A DNA stretch of 64,000 nt. Origin: Actinoplanes octamycinicus. GTDB taxonomy: Bacteria; Actinomycetota; Actinomycetes; Mycobacteriales; Micromonosporaceae. The position numbers and the translations under genes were made by a program. The stretch lies in NCBI RefSeq assembly GCF_014205225.1, contig NZ_JACHNB010000001.1, forward strand, positions 8,599,501 through 8,663,500, written 5' to 3'. Below, piece after piece: positions 53,984-62,572 of the stretch. Numbering within the stretch: position 1 is the stretch's first letter; each line of letters starts with the position of its first letter. The notes under the pieces were generated by a model. The model saw nothing but the letters and a program-made list of their open reading frames with translations. It had not been told where the DNA came from and did no database searches.

Positions 53984-55432
53984 TTACTCCGGCAGGGCGG
54001 CGTCGGCCGTGGCCGAGTGCTTGGGGATGAGCAGCGCGAGCCCGGCGGCGAGCACCGCAGCCCCGGCGCACAGGCCGAAGAGCAGCTGGTAAGCACCGAG
54101 GGTGGGCAGCTCGTGCCCGCCGAGGTCCATCGTCTTGGCGGCCAGCACCGCGCCGCCGATGGCGCTCGCCAGGGAGCTGCCGACGCTGCGGAACAGGGCG
54201 TTCAGACCGTTCGCCGCGGCCAGCTCGGAGAGCGGGGTGGCGTGCGAGATCAGGCCGGGCATCGCGGCGTAGGCGATGCCGGTGCCGGCGCCCGCGATGG
54301 TGGCGCCCAGGATCACCTTGAACAGGCTGTCGGTCAGGACGATCCGGGAACCGAAGCCGAGCGCGATGATCAGCGAGCCGATGATCAGCGCGGTGCGCGG
54401 GGCGAGCTTGGCCGACAGCGGCGAGAGCAGCAGCATGATGATGCCGCCGGGCAGCATGCACAGGCCGCCGACCAGGATCGACTTGCCGAAGCCGTAACCG
54501 GTGACGGCCGGCATCTGCACGTAGGTCGCGGTGCCGATCAGCGTGGCGAACAGGGCGAAGCCGACGAACAGCGACGCGATGTTGGTGAGCAGCAGGGCCG
54601 GCCGGGCCGTGGTGCGCACGTCCACCAGCGGCGACGTGATCCGCAGCTCGACCAGCACGAAGACCACCAGCAGCACGGCCGCGGTGACCAGCAGGCCAAT
54701 GGTCAGCGGGTCGCCCCAGCCCCATCTCGACCCCTGGGCGAGCGGGAGCAGCAGGGCCAGCATCGCGGCGCCGAGCAGCACGGTGCCGAGGTAGTCCATC
54801 CGGCCCTGGCCGGCCCGGGGCGGGTCGGGCACCAGGGCGACGATGCCGGGGAGGGCGAGGATGCCGCCGGCCACACAGATCCAGAACAGGAGGTGATAAT
54901 CCGCGTACTCCGCGATCAGGCCGGAGAGCGGCAGGCCGAGCGCGCCGCCGACCCCGAGCATGGCGCTGATCAGCGCGATGCCGGCCGCCGAGTGCTCGCG
55001 GGGCAGGATCACGCCGACCAGACTGATGCTCAGCGGGACGGTGGCGACCGAGAGGCCGACGATCGCCCGGCCGACGATCATCGGGGCGAGCGAGTCGGAG
55101 AGCGCGCAGACCAGCGAGCCGATGACCAGCGCGCCGAGCGACACGAGCACCATCAGCTTGGTGCCGAACAGGTCGCCGAGGCGGCCGAAGGCGGGCACCG
55201 CGACCGCGCCGACCAGCAGCGTCGAGGTGAGCAGCCAGGCGATGCCGTCGCTGCTCGCCCGCAGGTCGACGCCGAGCTCCGACATCACCGGGACCAGCAG
55301 GGACTGGGTGAGCGACACCATCAGCGCGGCGGTGCCGATCACCAGCAGGACGATCAGCTGCTTGCCGGTCCAGGAGGATCTCGGCGGGGTGCCGGACTCC
55401 GCGGACCGCGCCACAGCGGCGGCTTGGGACAT
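53984..55432 (-). CDS. MFS exporter of the DHA2 (14-helix) type
   Basis: 482 residues with about fourteen hydrophobic helices. DHA2 features are SLLVPVMSELGVDL, GRLGDLFGTKLMVLV (motif A) and MLGVGGALGLPLSGL (motif C). Multidrug or natural-product efflux is likely. Met 55432 is preceded by AAGGAG at proper spacing, so the longer frame from 55486 is rejected. Divergent from a TetR gene with a strong double inverted repeat between them, so efflux is repressed until the drug binds TetR. Confidence 0.92.
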   Translation of the reverse strand: MSQAAAVARSAESGTPPRSSWTGKQLIVLLVIGTAALMVSLTQSLLVPVMSELGVDLRASSDGIAWLLTSTLLVGAVAVPAFGRLGDLFGTKLMVLVSLGALVIGSLVCALSDSLAPMIVGRAIVGLSVATVPLSISLVGVILPREHSAAGIALISAMLGVGGALGLPLSGLIAEYADYHLLFWICVAGGILALPGIVALVPDPPRAGQGRMDYLGTVLLGAAMLALLLPLAQGSRWGWGDPLTIGLLVTAAVLLVVFVLVELRITSPLVDVRTTARPALLLTNIASLFVGFALFATLIGTATYVQMPAVTGYGFGKSILVGGLCMLPGGIIMLLLSPLSAKLAPRTALIIGSLIIALGFGSRIVLTDSLFKVILGATIAGAGTGIAYAAMPGLISHATPLSELAAANGLNALFRSVGSSLASAIGGAVLAAKTMDLGGHELPTLGAYQLLFGLCAGAAVLAAGLALLIPKHSATADAALPE

Positions 55433-55448
55433 GAAGGCTCCTTCAAGC

Positions 55449-55490
55449 TTTCGTGGCAGACTGTGCCACGAGGCAGAGCCTGCCACGAAA
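55449..55490. promoter_or_regulatory. TetR operator region with three TCGTGGCA half-sites
   Basis: TCGTGGCA (55451-55458), N5, TGCCACGA (55464-55471) form a perfect inverted repeat. A further TGCCACGAAA at 55481-55490 pairs perfectly with TTTCGTGGCA at 55449-55458. Two alternative or overlapping operator geometries are therefore possible, between the exporter and tetR starts. Confidence 0.85.
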
Positions 55491-55515
55491 CTGTCGCTGA
55501 GTGGCGTCGGGAAGA

Positions 55516-56103
55516 ATGCTTGAGATGGGGATCACCAGCCTTCGGGACCGCAAGCGCGAGCAGAACCGGATCGCCACCGTGCGAGCCGCGTGGACGCTGT
55601 TCATCGAGCGGGGCTACGACCACGTGACGGTCGGCGACATCTGCGTGGCGGCGGAGATCGCCCCGCGCACCTTCCACCGCTACTTCGCGAGCAAGGAGGA
55701 CGTGGTCGCGGAGCCGGTCCGGGAGATGACCACGATCGTCACCGAGTTCGTCACCGGCGCGCCGGCCGGGCTGAGCGACCGGCAGGTGCTGCACGAGGCG
55801 ATGGTCCGGGTGGCACGCTACGTGGTGGAGCGCCGCGACCTGCTGATCGCCCTGCGCACGGTGGCCCAGCAGTCCAGCCACCTGAAGGCCTCCCAGGTGG
55901 CGGTCCGCACCGACGTCGAGCCGGACGTGGCCGCTCTGCTCGACGCCCGGCACCCGGACGGCGAGCCGGGCCAGTGGCGGCGCCGGCTGCTGGTCGGCTG
56001 CACCACCGCGGCGTTCCGGGTGTGGTATGAGGACTTTCTCCGCGGCGACCTGCCCGACCCGATCGGCCACCTCGAGGAGATCCTGGCGGCGATCGGCTCC
56101 TGA
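55516..56103 (+). CDS. TetR-family regulator of the DHA2 exporter
   Basis: 195 residues from ATG 55516; ATG 55525 and GTG 55501 are alternatives. The helix-turn-helix is RIATVRAAWTLFIERGY and ICVAAEIAPRTFHRYFASKEDVV. The C-terminal part is the ligand domain (RRDLLIALRTVAQQSSH, LVGCTTAAFRVWYED). It is divergent from the exporter, a standard repressor-pump pair. Confidence 0.92.
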   Translation: MLEMGITSLRDRKREQNRIATVRAAWTLFIERGYDHVTVGDICVAAEIAPRTFHRYFASKEDVVAEPVREMTTIVTEFVTGAPAGLSDRQVLHEAMVRVARYVVERRDLLIALRTVAQQSSHLKASQVAVRTDVEPDVAALLDARHPDGEPGQWRRRLLVGCTTAAFRVWYEDFLRGDLPDPIGHLEEILAAIGS

Positions 56104-56156
56104 GTCGCACCCGGGCGGATCCGGCCCGGTCACCGCACCGGTCCGACAGTTGCCGG

Positions 56157-57599
56157 GTGACGACTAGACGGCCGCCCGCATGGACCCTCGCGCTCGCCGC
56201 CGCCCCGGTGGTGATCGCGATCTACTACTGGCTGGTGGCGCTCGATCTGTGGCCGGGCGCCCAGGTCGGGCTCTACGTCAGTGCGAACGCCGCGTTCGCG
56301 GCCGCCTGCCTGGTCGTCGCGGCGCGCAACCGCGCCCTGCGCCCGGTGATGCTCTGCCTGGCCGCCGCGGCCGGCTGCGGGGTCGCCGCCGACCTGCTCT
56401 TCTACGTCCTGGCGCTGGTCCACGACGAGGTCGCCTACCCGAGCGTCGCCGACATCGGTTACCTGGCCGCCTACGTGACCATGGCGGCCGGCCTGCTGAT
56501 GATCGTCCGGCGGCGCACGCCGGGCTGGGACGGCGCCAGCGGCATCGACGCGGCGATCGTCGCGGTCGGCGCCGGCTACCTGGCCTACGAGTTCCTGATC
56601 GCCCCGACCATCAACGTGACCAGCGGCAACCTGACCACGCTGGTGTCCGTCGCCTATCCGCTCGGCGACCTGATGCTGATCATGGTGGGGGCCCGGCTGG
56701 TGCTCGGCGCCGGTCCGCGCAGCCCGTCGCTCTACCTGATCGCCGGCTACCTGGGCTGCGGCCTGTACGCCGACACGGCCTACACGATCCAGTCACTGGA
56801 CGGGACCTACCAGCCGGGCAACTACCTGGACGCCATCTGGATCGCCGGCAGCTACCTGTTCGCGGCGGCCGTGCTGCACCCGTCGGCAGCCAAGATGATC
56901 GCGCCGTCCCAGGTCACCACCCCGGACGCCACACCGGCCCGGCTCACCGTGCTGGCCATCGCCGCGATCACCGCGCCGACCTCGATGCTGGTCCAGTACG
57001 CCCGCGGCGGCGAACCGCACGTGATCGCCGCCGGGATCGCCTGCAACGCGCTGTTCCTGCTGGTCCTGGCCCGGATGGCGGGCCTGGTCCGGGCGCAGCG
57101 GCTGGCCGCGATCACCGACGGGCTGACCGGACTGCGCAGCCGGCGGTACTTCGAGGAGACGCTGCGGCACGAGGTGGACCGGGCCGCCCGGCACGGGGAG
57201 CCGCTCGGGCTGCTGCTGCTCGACATCGACCACTTCAAGAAGGTGAACGACACGTACGGGCACGGCGGCGGGGACCGGGTGCTGATCGAGGTCACCCACC
57301 GGCTGAGCCAGCTGGTCCGGCCCGGTGACCTGGCGGCCCGGTACGGCGGCGAGGAGTTCGCCATGCTGCTGCCCGGCGCCGGCCCGGAGGAGACCATGGA
57401 GATCGCCGAGCGGATCCGCCGCGGCGTGGCGGCCGCCCCGATCGCGGTGTCCGACGGCGTCCTCTGCCACGCGACGGTGTCGATCGGCGCGGCCGGCGTG
57501 CCCGCGCTGCGCGGCGTGGACGAGCTGGTCCTGGCCGCCGACCGGGCCCTCTACGCGGCCAAGAACGCCGGCCGCGACCGGGTCGCCGCCGCCGCCTGA
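56157..57599 (+). CDS. membrane diguanylate cyclase
   Basis: 480 residues. About nine hydrophobic helices occupy the first 300 residues, without a recognised sensor name. The GGDEF domain (about 320-475) has DGLTGLRSRRYFEETL, LLLLDIDHFKKVNDTYGH and an intact GGEEF, preceded by an RPGD inhibitory site five residues upstream. So it should make cyclic di-GMP and be product-inhibited. GTG 56157 is the start. An IS110-type element is inserted right after its stop. Confidence 0.93.
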   Translation: MTTRRPPAWTLALAAAPVVIAIYYWLVALDLWPGAQVGLYVSANAAFAAACLVVAARNRALRPVMLCLAAAAGCGVAADLLFYVLALVHDEVAYPSVADIGYLAAYVTMAAGLLMIVRRRTPGWDGASGIDAAIVAVGAGYLAYEFLIAPTINVTSGNLTTLVSVAYPLGDLMLIMVGARLVLGAGPRSPSLYLIAGYLGCGLYADTAYTIQSLDGTYQPGNYLDAIWIAGSYLFAAAVLHPSAAKMIAPSQVTTPDATPARLTVLAIAAITAPTSMLVQYARGGEPHVIAAGIACNALFLLVLARMAGLVRAQRLAAITDGLTGLRSRRYFEETLRHEVDRAARHGEPLGLLLLDIDHFKKVNDTYGHGGGDRVLIEVTHRLSQLVRPGDLAARYGGEEFAMLLPGAGPEETMEIAERIRRGVAAAPIAVSDGVLCHATVSIGAAGVPALRGVDELVLAADRALYAAKNAGRDRVAAAA

Positions 57600-57614
57600 C
57601 AGAGATGATGTTGG

Positions 57615-57701
57615 TGAGCACCTCCCGCCGGGGTCTGACCCTCCGCCTGACTGACTTCGGGTCCTTAACGGGATTTGTCGACCCTGGCCGGGAGGTGCTC
57701 A
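57615..57701. other. long imperfect hairpin before the second IS110 transposase
   Basis: TGAGCACCTCCCG (57615-57627) pairs with 57689-57701; the stem extends inward with one mismatch and one bulge (CCGGGGTC against GACCCTGG) to about 20 bp. It is either the terminator of the diguanylate cyclase gene or part of a bridge-RNA-type left end of the element. Confidence 0.6.
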
Positions 57702-57825
57702 TGCACTCATCAGGCGTGGCGTTGTGACTTCATAGGAGCCTGGCTAGAGGCCCCATCTCTGTCTTGTCCGCGTTGCCCGGCTGGTGCGTGCCGCCCTGCA
57801 CCCAGTCACGAACGACAGGACGACG

Positions 57826-58896
57826 ATGCCTTCCATTACACCTGATGACACTGTGATCGAGGTCTTCGGTGGCGTCGACACTCACCAGGACACCCACACC
57901 GCCGCCGTGATCGACCAGGTCGGCCGGGTTCTCGGCACGCATGAGTTCCCCGCCACCGCGGCCGGCTACGCCGATCTGCTGGCCTGGATACGCGGGCACG
58001 GCCGGCTGAGCCGGGTCGGGGTCGAGGGCACCGGCGCCTACGGCGCGGGCCTGGCTCGCCTGCTCCGCGACGAGCACGCCGACGTGATCGAGGTCGACCG
58101 GCCAGACCGTAAGACCCGCCGCTTCCAGGGAAAATCCGACCCGATCGACGCGATCCAAGCCGCCCGGGCCGCGCTGGCTGGTGAACGCACCGGCACCCCC
58201 AAACAGCGCGACGGGCGCGTCGAAGCGTTACGTAACCTGCGCGTGGCCCGGCGCAGCGCGGTCGAACAGCGCGCCGACACCCAGCGCCAGATGAAGACCC
58301 TGATCGTCACCGCTCCCGACGAGCTGCGTGCCCGGCTACGCGGCCTGAGCGTCAAACAGCTGGTCGTCACCTGCGCGAACCTGCGCCCCGAGCGGGCTGA
58401 CGCCGCGACCCCGCTCACCGCCGTCAAGCTCGCCCTGCGCAGTCTGGCCCGCCGCCATCAGCAGCTGTCCGCCGAGATCACCGACCTCGACGAGCTGCTC
58501 GAGCCGGTCGTCGCCGCGATCAACCCTGGCTTGCTGGCCGCTAACGGTGTCGGCGCCGAGATCGCCGGGCAGTTGCTGGTCAGTGCCGGGGAGAACCACG
58601 ACCGGCTCGCCTCCGAGGCGGCGTTCGCCATGCTCTGCGGCGTTGCGCCGATCCCGGCCTCGTCCGGCAAGACGACCCGGCACCGGCTCAACCGTGGCGG
58701 CGACCGACAGGCCAACGCCGCCCTCTACCGCGTCGTGCTCTGCCGCCTGCGCTGGGATCCCCGCACCCGCGACTACATGCAACGACGCACCAAGGAAGGC
58801 ATGTCGAAGAAAGAAATCATTCGATGCCTTAAGCGATATGTCGCCCGCGAGCTCTACCAACTCATCAGAATGAACGATCTTGAACTCGCCGCTTGA
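57826..58896 (+). CDS. IS110-family transposase of the second element
   Basis: 356 residues from ATG 57826, with AGGA five bases ahead. The DEDD domain is seen in VFGGVDTHQDTHTAAVI, RVGVEGTGAYGAGLARLL and SDPIDAIQAARAAL; the C-terminal domain in LLAANGVGAEIAGQLLVSAG, CGVAPIPASSGKTTRHRLNRGG and DRQANAALYRVVLCRL, with the Ser catalytic region. It is only distantly related to the copies at 31.5 and 59.3 kb. Intact, so possibly active. Confidence 0.94.
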   Translation: MPSITPDDTVIEVFGGVDTHQDTHTAAVIDQVGRVLGTHEFPATAAGYADLLAWIRGHGRLSRVGVEGTGAYGAGLARLLRDEHADVIEVDRPDRKTRRFQGKSDPIDAIQAARAALAGERTGTPKQRDGRVEALRNLRVARRSAVEQRADTQRQMKTLIVTAPDELRARLRGLSVKQLVVTCANLRPERADAATPLTAVKLALRSLARRHQQLSAEITDLDELLEPVVAAINPGLLAANGVGAEIAGQLLVSAGENHDRLASEAAFAMLCGVAPIPASSGKTTRHRLNRGGDRQANAALYRVVLCRLRWDPRTRDYMQRRTKEGMSKKEIIRCLKRYVARELYQLIRMNDLELAA

Positions 58897-58909
58897 CATC
58901 CATAGGAGC

Positions 58910-59125
58910 ATCCCCGCCCGCCGACCGCGGCCGCCCGAGGCCCGCCGGCCGCGCCGCCACCTGAGGCAGTCCGGCGGCCGGACCCGGTCATCCGCCGCGG
59001 ACGTGTGGACTTCCGATGCTCACCGCATCGGGGTCCACACGCTGGTTTTGATCTCCGGGACCACCCGCGGACAGTGCAGGGGCCGCCGATCGTTCTGGAC
59101 GCGCCAGCGGCCAGATCGGCGGCCC
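58910..59125. other. spacer between the two IS110 elements
   Basis: No gene. GC-rich host-like DNA holds two hairpins: 59003-59040 (stem GTGTGGAC/GTCCACAC plus CCGATGC/GCATCGG), a plausible terminator once belonging to the diguanylate cyclase gene, and 59079-59126 (13-bp arms GGGGCCGCCGATC), which ends exactly where the shared IS sequence begins. Confidence 0.65.
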
Positions 59126-59152
59126 CGGCCCGCGCTACTTAAAGAGAATTGA

Positions 59153-59369
59153 TGTACGACCGCGGCCCGGCCAGGCTTGGTCGAGGTGATCGGTAGGGAT
59201 TCTCAGGCCCGCGCTGCCCACTCAGATGGCGGGGTGTGGCTCTCTCCCGGCTTGGACCCTGCCGGTCACCGTGGCGCGGAGTGGCTGAAGAGGGGTTTGC
59301 CCAGCTGTAAGTAGCGTTGCCCTCCCGCCGGTGTGGTTCTGCCGCGACGACGGGAAGGTCAACGGGTAC
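59153..59369 (+). ncRNA. candidate bridge RNA in the left end of IS copy 2
   Basis: Counterpart of 31326-31541. It differs at the same few places: GA for TGG at 59151, ATT for TG at 59199-59201, G for T at 59225 and C for T at 59329. The two middle changes flank a conserved GC-rich core. The pattern suits a guide RNA with altered guide bases. Structure not computed. Confidence 0.48.
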
Positions 59370-60548
59370 ATGGGTCAGCTGATCATTGGGGTCGATCCGC
59401 ACAAGCGGTCCGCGACGATCGAGATCATCAACGAGCGTGAACAGGTCCTGGGCACCGGCCGGTACGGCACCGACACCGGTGGCTACCAGGCGATGCTGGC
59501 CGCCGGCCGGCGCCATCGTGACCGCGTGTGGGCGGTCGAGGGTTGCAACGGCATCGGCCGGCACGTGGCGCAGCGGCTGGTCGCCGACGGCGAAACCGTG
59601 CTGGACGTCCCGGCGAAACTCGCCGCGAAAGCCCGCACCTTCGACACCGGGCACGGCCGTAAAACCGATCCGCACGACGCCCACCACATCGCCGTGACCG
59701 CGCTACGCACCCCGGACCTGCGCCGCGTTCACGCCGACGGCGCCACCGTCGCGCTGCGGCTGCTGGCCGACCGGCGTGACCAGCTCGGTGTCGCCCGCAC
59801 CGAGACCGTCAACCGGCTGCACCAGCTGCTGCTCGAACTGATTCCCGGCGGCGCGAAGAAGAACCTGACCACCGACCAGGCCCGCGCCCTGCTCGAACGC
59901 GTCAGCGTCCCGGCCGGCGACATCGCCGCGATCACCCGCCACCAGCTCGCCGCCGAACTCATCGACGAGCTCACCGTTCTGGACGCTCGCATGAAAACCG
60001 CCACCCGGCAGCTGAAGACCGTCCTGGCCACCACCGGCACCCAGCTGATGAGCCTCAACGGCATCGGGCCTTCCGGCGCTGCCCGTCTGCTCGGCGACAT
60101 CGGCGACATTCACCGCTTCCCGACCCGCGGACACTTCGCCACCTGGAACGGCACCGCCCCCATCGACGTGTCCTCCGGCGACCATCACCATCACCGGCTC
60201 AACCGGGCCGGGAACCGGCGCATCAACCGGGCCCTGCACATCATGGCCATCACCCAGCTGCGCTACGACACCCCCGCACGCGCCTACTACCAGCGCAAAC
60301 AAACCGAAGGCAAAACCGCGATGGAAGCCATGCGCGCGTTGAAACGACGCCTGTCCGACACCGTCTACCGCCAAATGATCAAAGACGACCACACGGCACA
60401 ACAGACAGCGACGGGTCCGGGAGGACACACGGGGGCGACTCTGAACTCCAGCGCGGCCGACCCCAACCCCAAGATCGACACTTCGGAAAAGTCACAACCC
60501 GGACCCGCCAACCACCACCCTAAAACATCCCCCACACCAACCCCTTGA
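59331..60548 (+). CDS. IS110-family DEDD transposase, copy 2
   Basis: 405 residues from GTG 59331 or 392 from ATG 59370. Same domain layout and catalytic motifs as copy 1, with about 37 residue differences concentrated in the middle third (for example around GDIAAITRHQLAAELIDEL). Both copies are intact frames. Even divergence without stops suggests both were kept under selection, and that they arrived separately or split long ago. Confidence 0.95.
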   Translation: MWFCRDDGKVNGYMGQLIIGVDPHKRSATIEIINEREQVLGTGRYGTDTGGYQAMLAAGRRHRDRVWAVEGCNGIGRHVAQRLVADGETVLDVPAKLAAKARTFDTGHGRKTDPHDAHHIAVTALRTPDLRRVHADGATVALRLLADRRDQLGVARTETVNRLHQLLLELIPGGAKKNLTTDQARALLERVSVPAGDIAAITRHQLAAELIDELTVLDARMKTATRQLKTVLATTGTQLMSLNGIGPSGAARLLGDIGDIHRFPTRGHFATWNGTAPIDVSSGDHHHHRLNRAGNRRINRALHIMAITQLRYDTPARAYYQRKQTEGKTAMEAMRALKRRLSDTVYRQMIKDDHTAQQTATGPGGHTGATLNSSAADPNPKIDTSEKSQPGPANHHPKTSPTPTP

Positions 60549-60617
60549 CAGAGGGGTGCCGGGAGCATGCGATCCGCACCCCAGCGGACCTGCGTCAAGG
60601 AAGGTCTTGATCTTGCC

Positions 60618-61727
60618 TTATCCCCAGACCTCGGCGGCCGTCTCGACGATCAGCCGCAGCTTGGCCACCTGTTCGTCGTAGGTCAGGACATTCCCCTCGA
60701 CGGTCGACGAGAAGCCGCACTGCGGCGACAGGCAGATCTGGTCGAGCGGCACATATTTCGCCGCCTCGTCGATCCGTCGCTTCAGCGTGTCCTTCGCTTC
60801 CAGCGTGCCGCGTTTCGTGGTCACCAGTCCGAGAACGACCATCTTCCCGGGCGGCACGAAGCGCAGCGGCGCGAACCCACCCGATCGATCGTCGTCGAAC
60901 TCCAGGAAGAACCCGTCGACCGCCAGCTCGCTGAACAGCGCCTCGGCGACGAAGTCATACCCGCCCTCCGCCGCCCACGACGACCGGAAGTTGCCCCGGC
61001 ACATGTGTGTGGTGACGCGCAGGTCAGCAGGCCGGTCGGCGATCGCCGCGTTGATCTGCCGGATGTAGCGCAGGTGCTGGCGCTCGGCGTCGTCGCCCCG
61101 GTCGGCGAGCAGCCGGCGCTGGTCCGGGTCGTTGAGGTAGGCCAGGCTGGTGTCGTCCAGCTGCAGGTAGCGGCAGCCGAGGGCGTGCACCCGGCGCACC
61201 TGCTCGGCGTAGGCGGCGCTCAGATCTGTCCAGAACTGATCCTCGTCCGGATACACCCCCGGGTCGATCGCCGCCCGGCCGCCGCGGTAGTGGACCATGC
61301 TCGGCGACGGGATGGTCAACTTGGCCGTGACCGCCGGGTCGGTCACCGCGTCGAGAAACCGGAAGTCGTCCCCGAAGATCGTCTCGGTGAGCCGGATCGG
61401 CGCGTCCACCGCGAGCGCCGCCGACTCGAAGTCCAGCTCCCCGTCCGCGTTGCGGAAGTGGACCTGGATCTTCTCGTCGGTCGGATGGATGCCGCCCAGG
61501 CGGTAGATGAAGTCCATGTGCCAGGCGGTGCGGCGGAACTCGCCGTCGGTGGCCGAGCGCAGGCCGACGTCGCGCTGCATCCGGACCACGTCCCGGATCG
61601 CGTCGTCCTCGATCGCGCGGAGCTGGTCCGCGTCGATCTCGCCGGTGGCACGCCGGGAGCGGGCGTCCAGGAGCTGGGGCGGGCGGAGCAGGCTGCCGAC
61701 GTGATCCGCCCGGAACGGTGGGGTCAT
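60618..61727 (-). CDS. MetE C-terminal-like (cobalamin-independent methionine synthase family) enzyme
   Basis: 369 residues, equal to the C-terminal catalytic half of MetE only. Zinc ligands are visible as H-x-C in THMCRGNFRS, and a late Cys in LSPQCGFSST, with a Glu in LEFDDDRSG. Substrate-binding starts at ADHVGSLLRP. Such short relatives (YxjG/YxjH or MetE-like core enzymes) transfer a methyl group to a thiol; the donor may differ from methyl-tetrahydrofolate-triglutamate. Start Met 61727. IS copy 2 lies just past its stop without breaking the frame. Confidence 0.88.
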   Translation of the reverse strand: MTPPFRADHVGSLLRPPQLLDARSRRATGEIDADQLRAIEDDAIRDVVRMQRDVGLRSATDGEFRRTAWHMDFIYRLGGIHPTDEKIQVHFRNADGELDFESAALAVDAPIRLTETIFGDDFRFLDAVTDPAVTAKLTIPSPSMVHYRGGRAAIDPGVYPDEDQFWTDLSAAYAEQVRRVHALGCRYLQLDDTSLAYLNDPDQRRLLADRGDDAERQHLRYIRQINAAIADRPADLRVTTHMCRGNFRSSWAAEGGYDFVAEALFSELAVDGFFLEFDDDRSGGFAPLRFVPPGKMVVLGLVTTKRGTLEAKDTLKRRIDEAAKYVPLDQICLSPQCGFSSTVEGNVLTYDEQVAKLRLIVETAAEVWG

Positions 61728-61748
61728 CCCCCCACTCAACACCCCGGC

Positions 61749-62237
61749 TCAGCTGTTGGAAAGAACTTCGTCGATCTGACCGAGGGCCAGCCGCATGCCC
61801 TCCTCCATGCCCATCTTGGTCAGCCGCTCCAGGTGGGCGAGGTCGGCGAAGTGACTGACCACGGTCATCCGGGTCCGGCCGCCGGCTTCGGCGAGCGTGA
61901 CCACGCCGTGCACCGGCTGGTCGTCGGCGATCGGCTCGCCGTGCTTGTCGGCGAACCCGTCGTCGAACTCCAGCCGGGACGGCTCGTCGATCGACGTGAT
62001 CGTCCACCAGGCGTGCGACTTCGTGCCGTCCGGGCCGGTCATGTGGTAGCGCACGGCGCCGCCGGCGACGAACTCGTAGCGGGTGAAGGTGGCCGGCCAG
62101 GTCGGCGGGCCCCACCAGCGCTCCAGCTTGCGCGGATCGGCCCAGACCTGCCAGACCCGGTCGATCGGCGCGGCGAAGTCGGTGACGAAGGTGAGGGTCA
62201 ACGCCTCGGTGTCCTTGATCGTCTCGGTGACGGTCAC
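61749..62237 (-). CDS. AHSA1/SRPBCC-domain protein of the second ArsR operon
   Basis: 162 residues. AHSA1 pattern: TLTFVTDFAAPIDRVWQVWADP, KLERWWGPPTWPATFTRYEF, GGAVRYHMTGPDG and LEFDDGFADKHG. GTG 62237 overlaps the arsR stop by 4 bp. It is a paralogue in layout of the 29109 gene, but the sequences are clearly different. Ligand unknown. Confidence 0.9.
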   Translation of the reverse strand: MTVTETIKDTEALTLTFVTDFAAPIDRVWQVWADPRKLERWWGPPTWPATFTRYEFVAGGAVRYHMTGPDGTKSHAWWTITSIDEPSRLEFDDGFADKHGEPIADDQPVHGVVTLAEAGGRTRMTVVSHFADLAHLERLTKMGMEEGMRLALGQIDEVLSNS

Positions 62238-62572
62238 GATTCCTCCTCCAAGATCTCGGTGATCCGGCCGGCCCGCTGCCGCCAGATCCGCTCATAGGTG
62301 TCCATCAGGCCGCCGACCACGCTGCGCAGCGCGTCCGGCTTGCCGTGGACGATCTGCTCCCGGCCACGCCGCTCCTTGGTCACCAGGTCGGCCCGCTCCA
62401 GGATCGCGACGTGTTTCTGCACCGCCGCGAAACTCATCGGGTAGAGCTGGGCGAGGGCGGAGACGGACTGTCCGTCTCTGATCACCCGCGCCAGGATGTC
62501 GCGCCGGGTCGCGTCGGCGAGCGCCTGGAAGACGCGGTCCGCGCCGTCCTCAACGTTCTCACCTACAACCAT
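62234..62572 (-). CDS. ArsR-family regulator of the second AHSA1 operon
   Basis: 112 residues. Winged helix-turn-helix: DRVFQALADATRRDILARVI, VSALAQLYPMSFAAVQKHVAIL and ADLVTKERRGREQIV. No metal-binding CxC. The ATG 62572 lies inside a perfect palindrome (62564-62581), so protein binding there would block its own expression. Divergent from the DUF1028 gene. Confidence 0.92.
   Translation of the reverse strand: MVVGENVEDGADRVFQALADATRRDILARVIRDGQSVSALAQLYPMSFAAVQKHVAILERADLVTKERRGREQIVHGKPDALRSVVGGLMDTYERIWRQRAGRITEILEEES

Larger units (their letters stand above)
57601..58909 (+). mobile_element. second, distinct IS110-family element
   Basis: It contains the transposase gene 57826-58896 and a structured left region. 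A near-repeat brackets the unit: TGACTTCATAGGAGC at 57725-57739 and TGACATCCATAGGAGC at 58894-58909. If those mark the ends the element is about 1.18 kb; if the hairpin at 57615-57701 belongs to the left end it starts near 57601, which would give a left noncoding region of about 220 bp like the other IS110 here. I favour the longer version. No terminal inverted repeats. Confidence 0.7.
59126..60589 (+). mobile_element. IS110-family insertion sequence, copy 2
   Basis: 1464 bp, same length and same orientation as copy 1 at 31298-32761. The noncoding ends are nearly identical to copy 1, while the middle of the transposase gene is clearly diverged. The right-end hairpin GGGGTGC/GCACCCC is at 60553-60582. 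The left boundary abuts a perfect host hairpin. It lies 229 bp after the other IS110-type element. Confidence 0.88.

Noticed and set aside
31298..60589. Composite transposon bounded by the two direct IS110 copies
   Set aside because: The 26-kb interior is ordinary chromosomal content (iron uptake, cell wall, regulators), the copies have diverged, and IS110 elements do not usually mobilise such segments.
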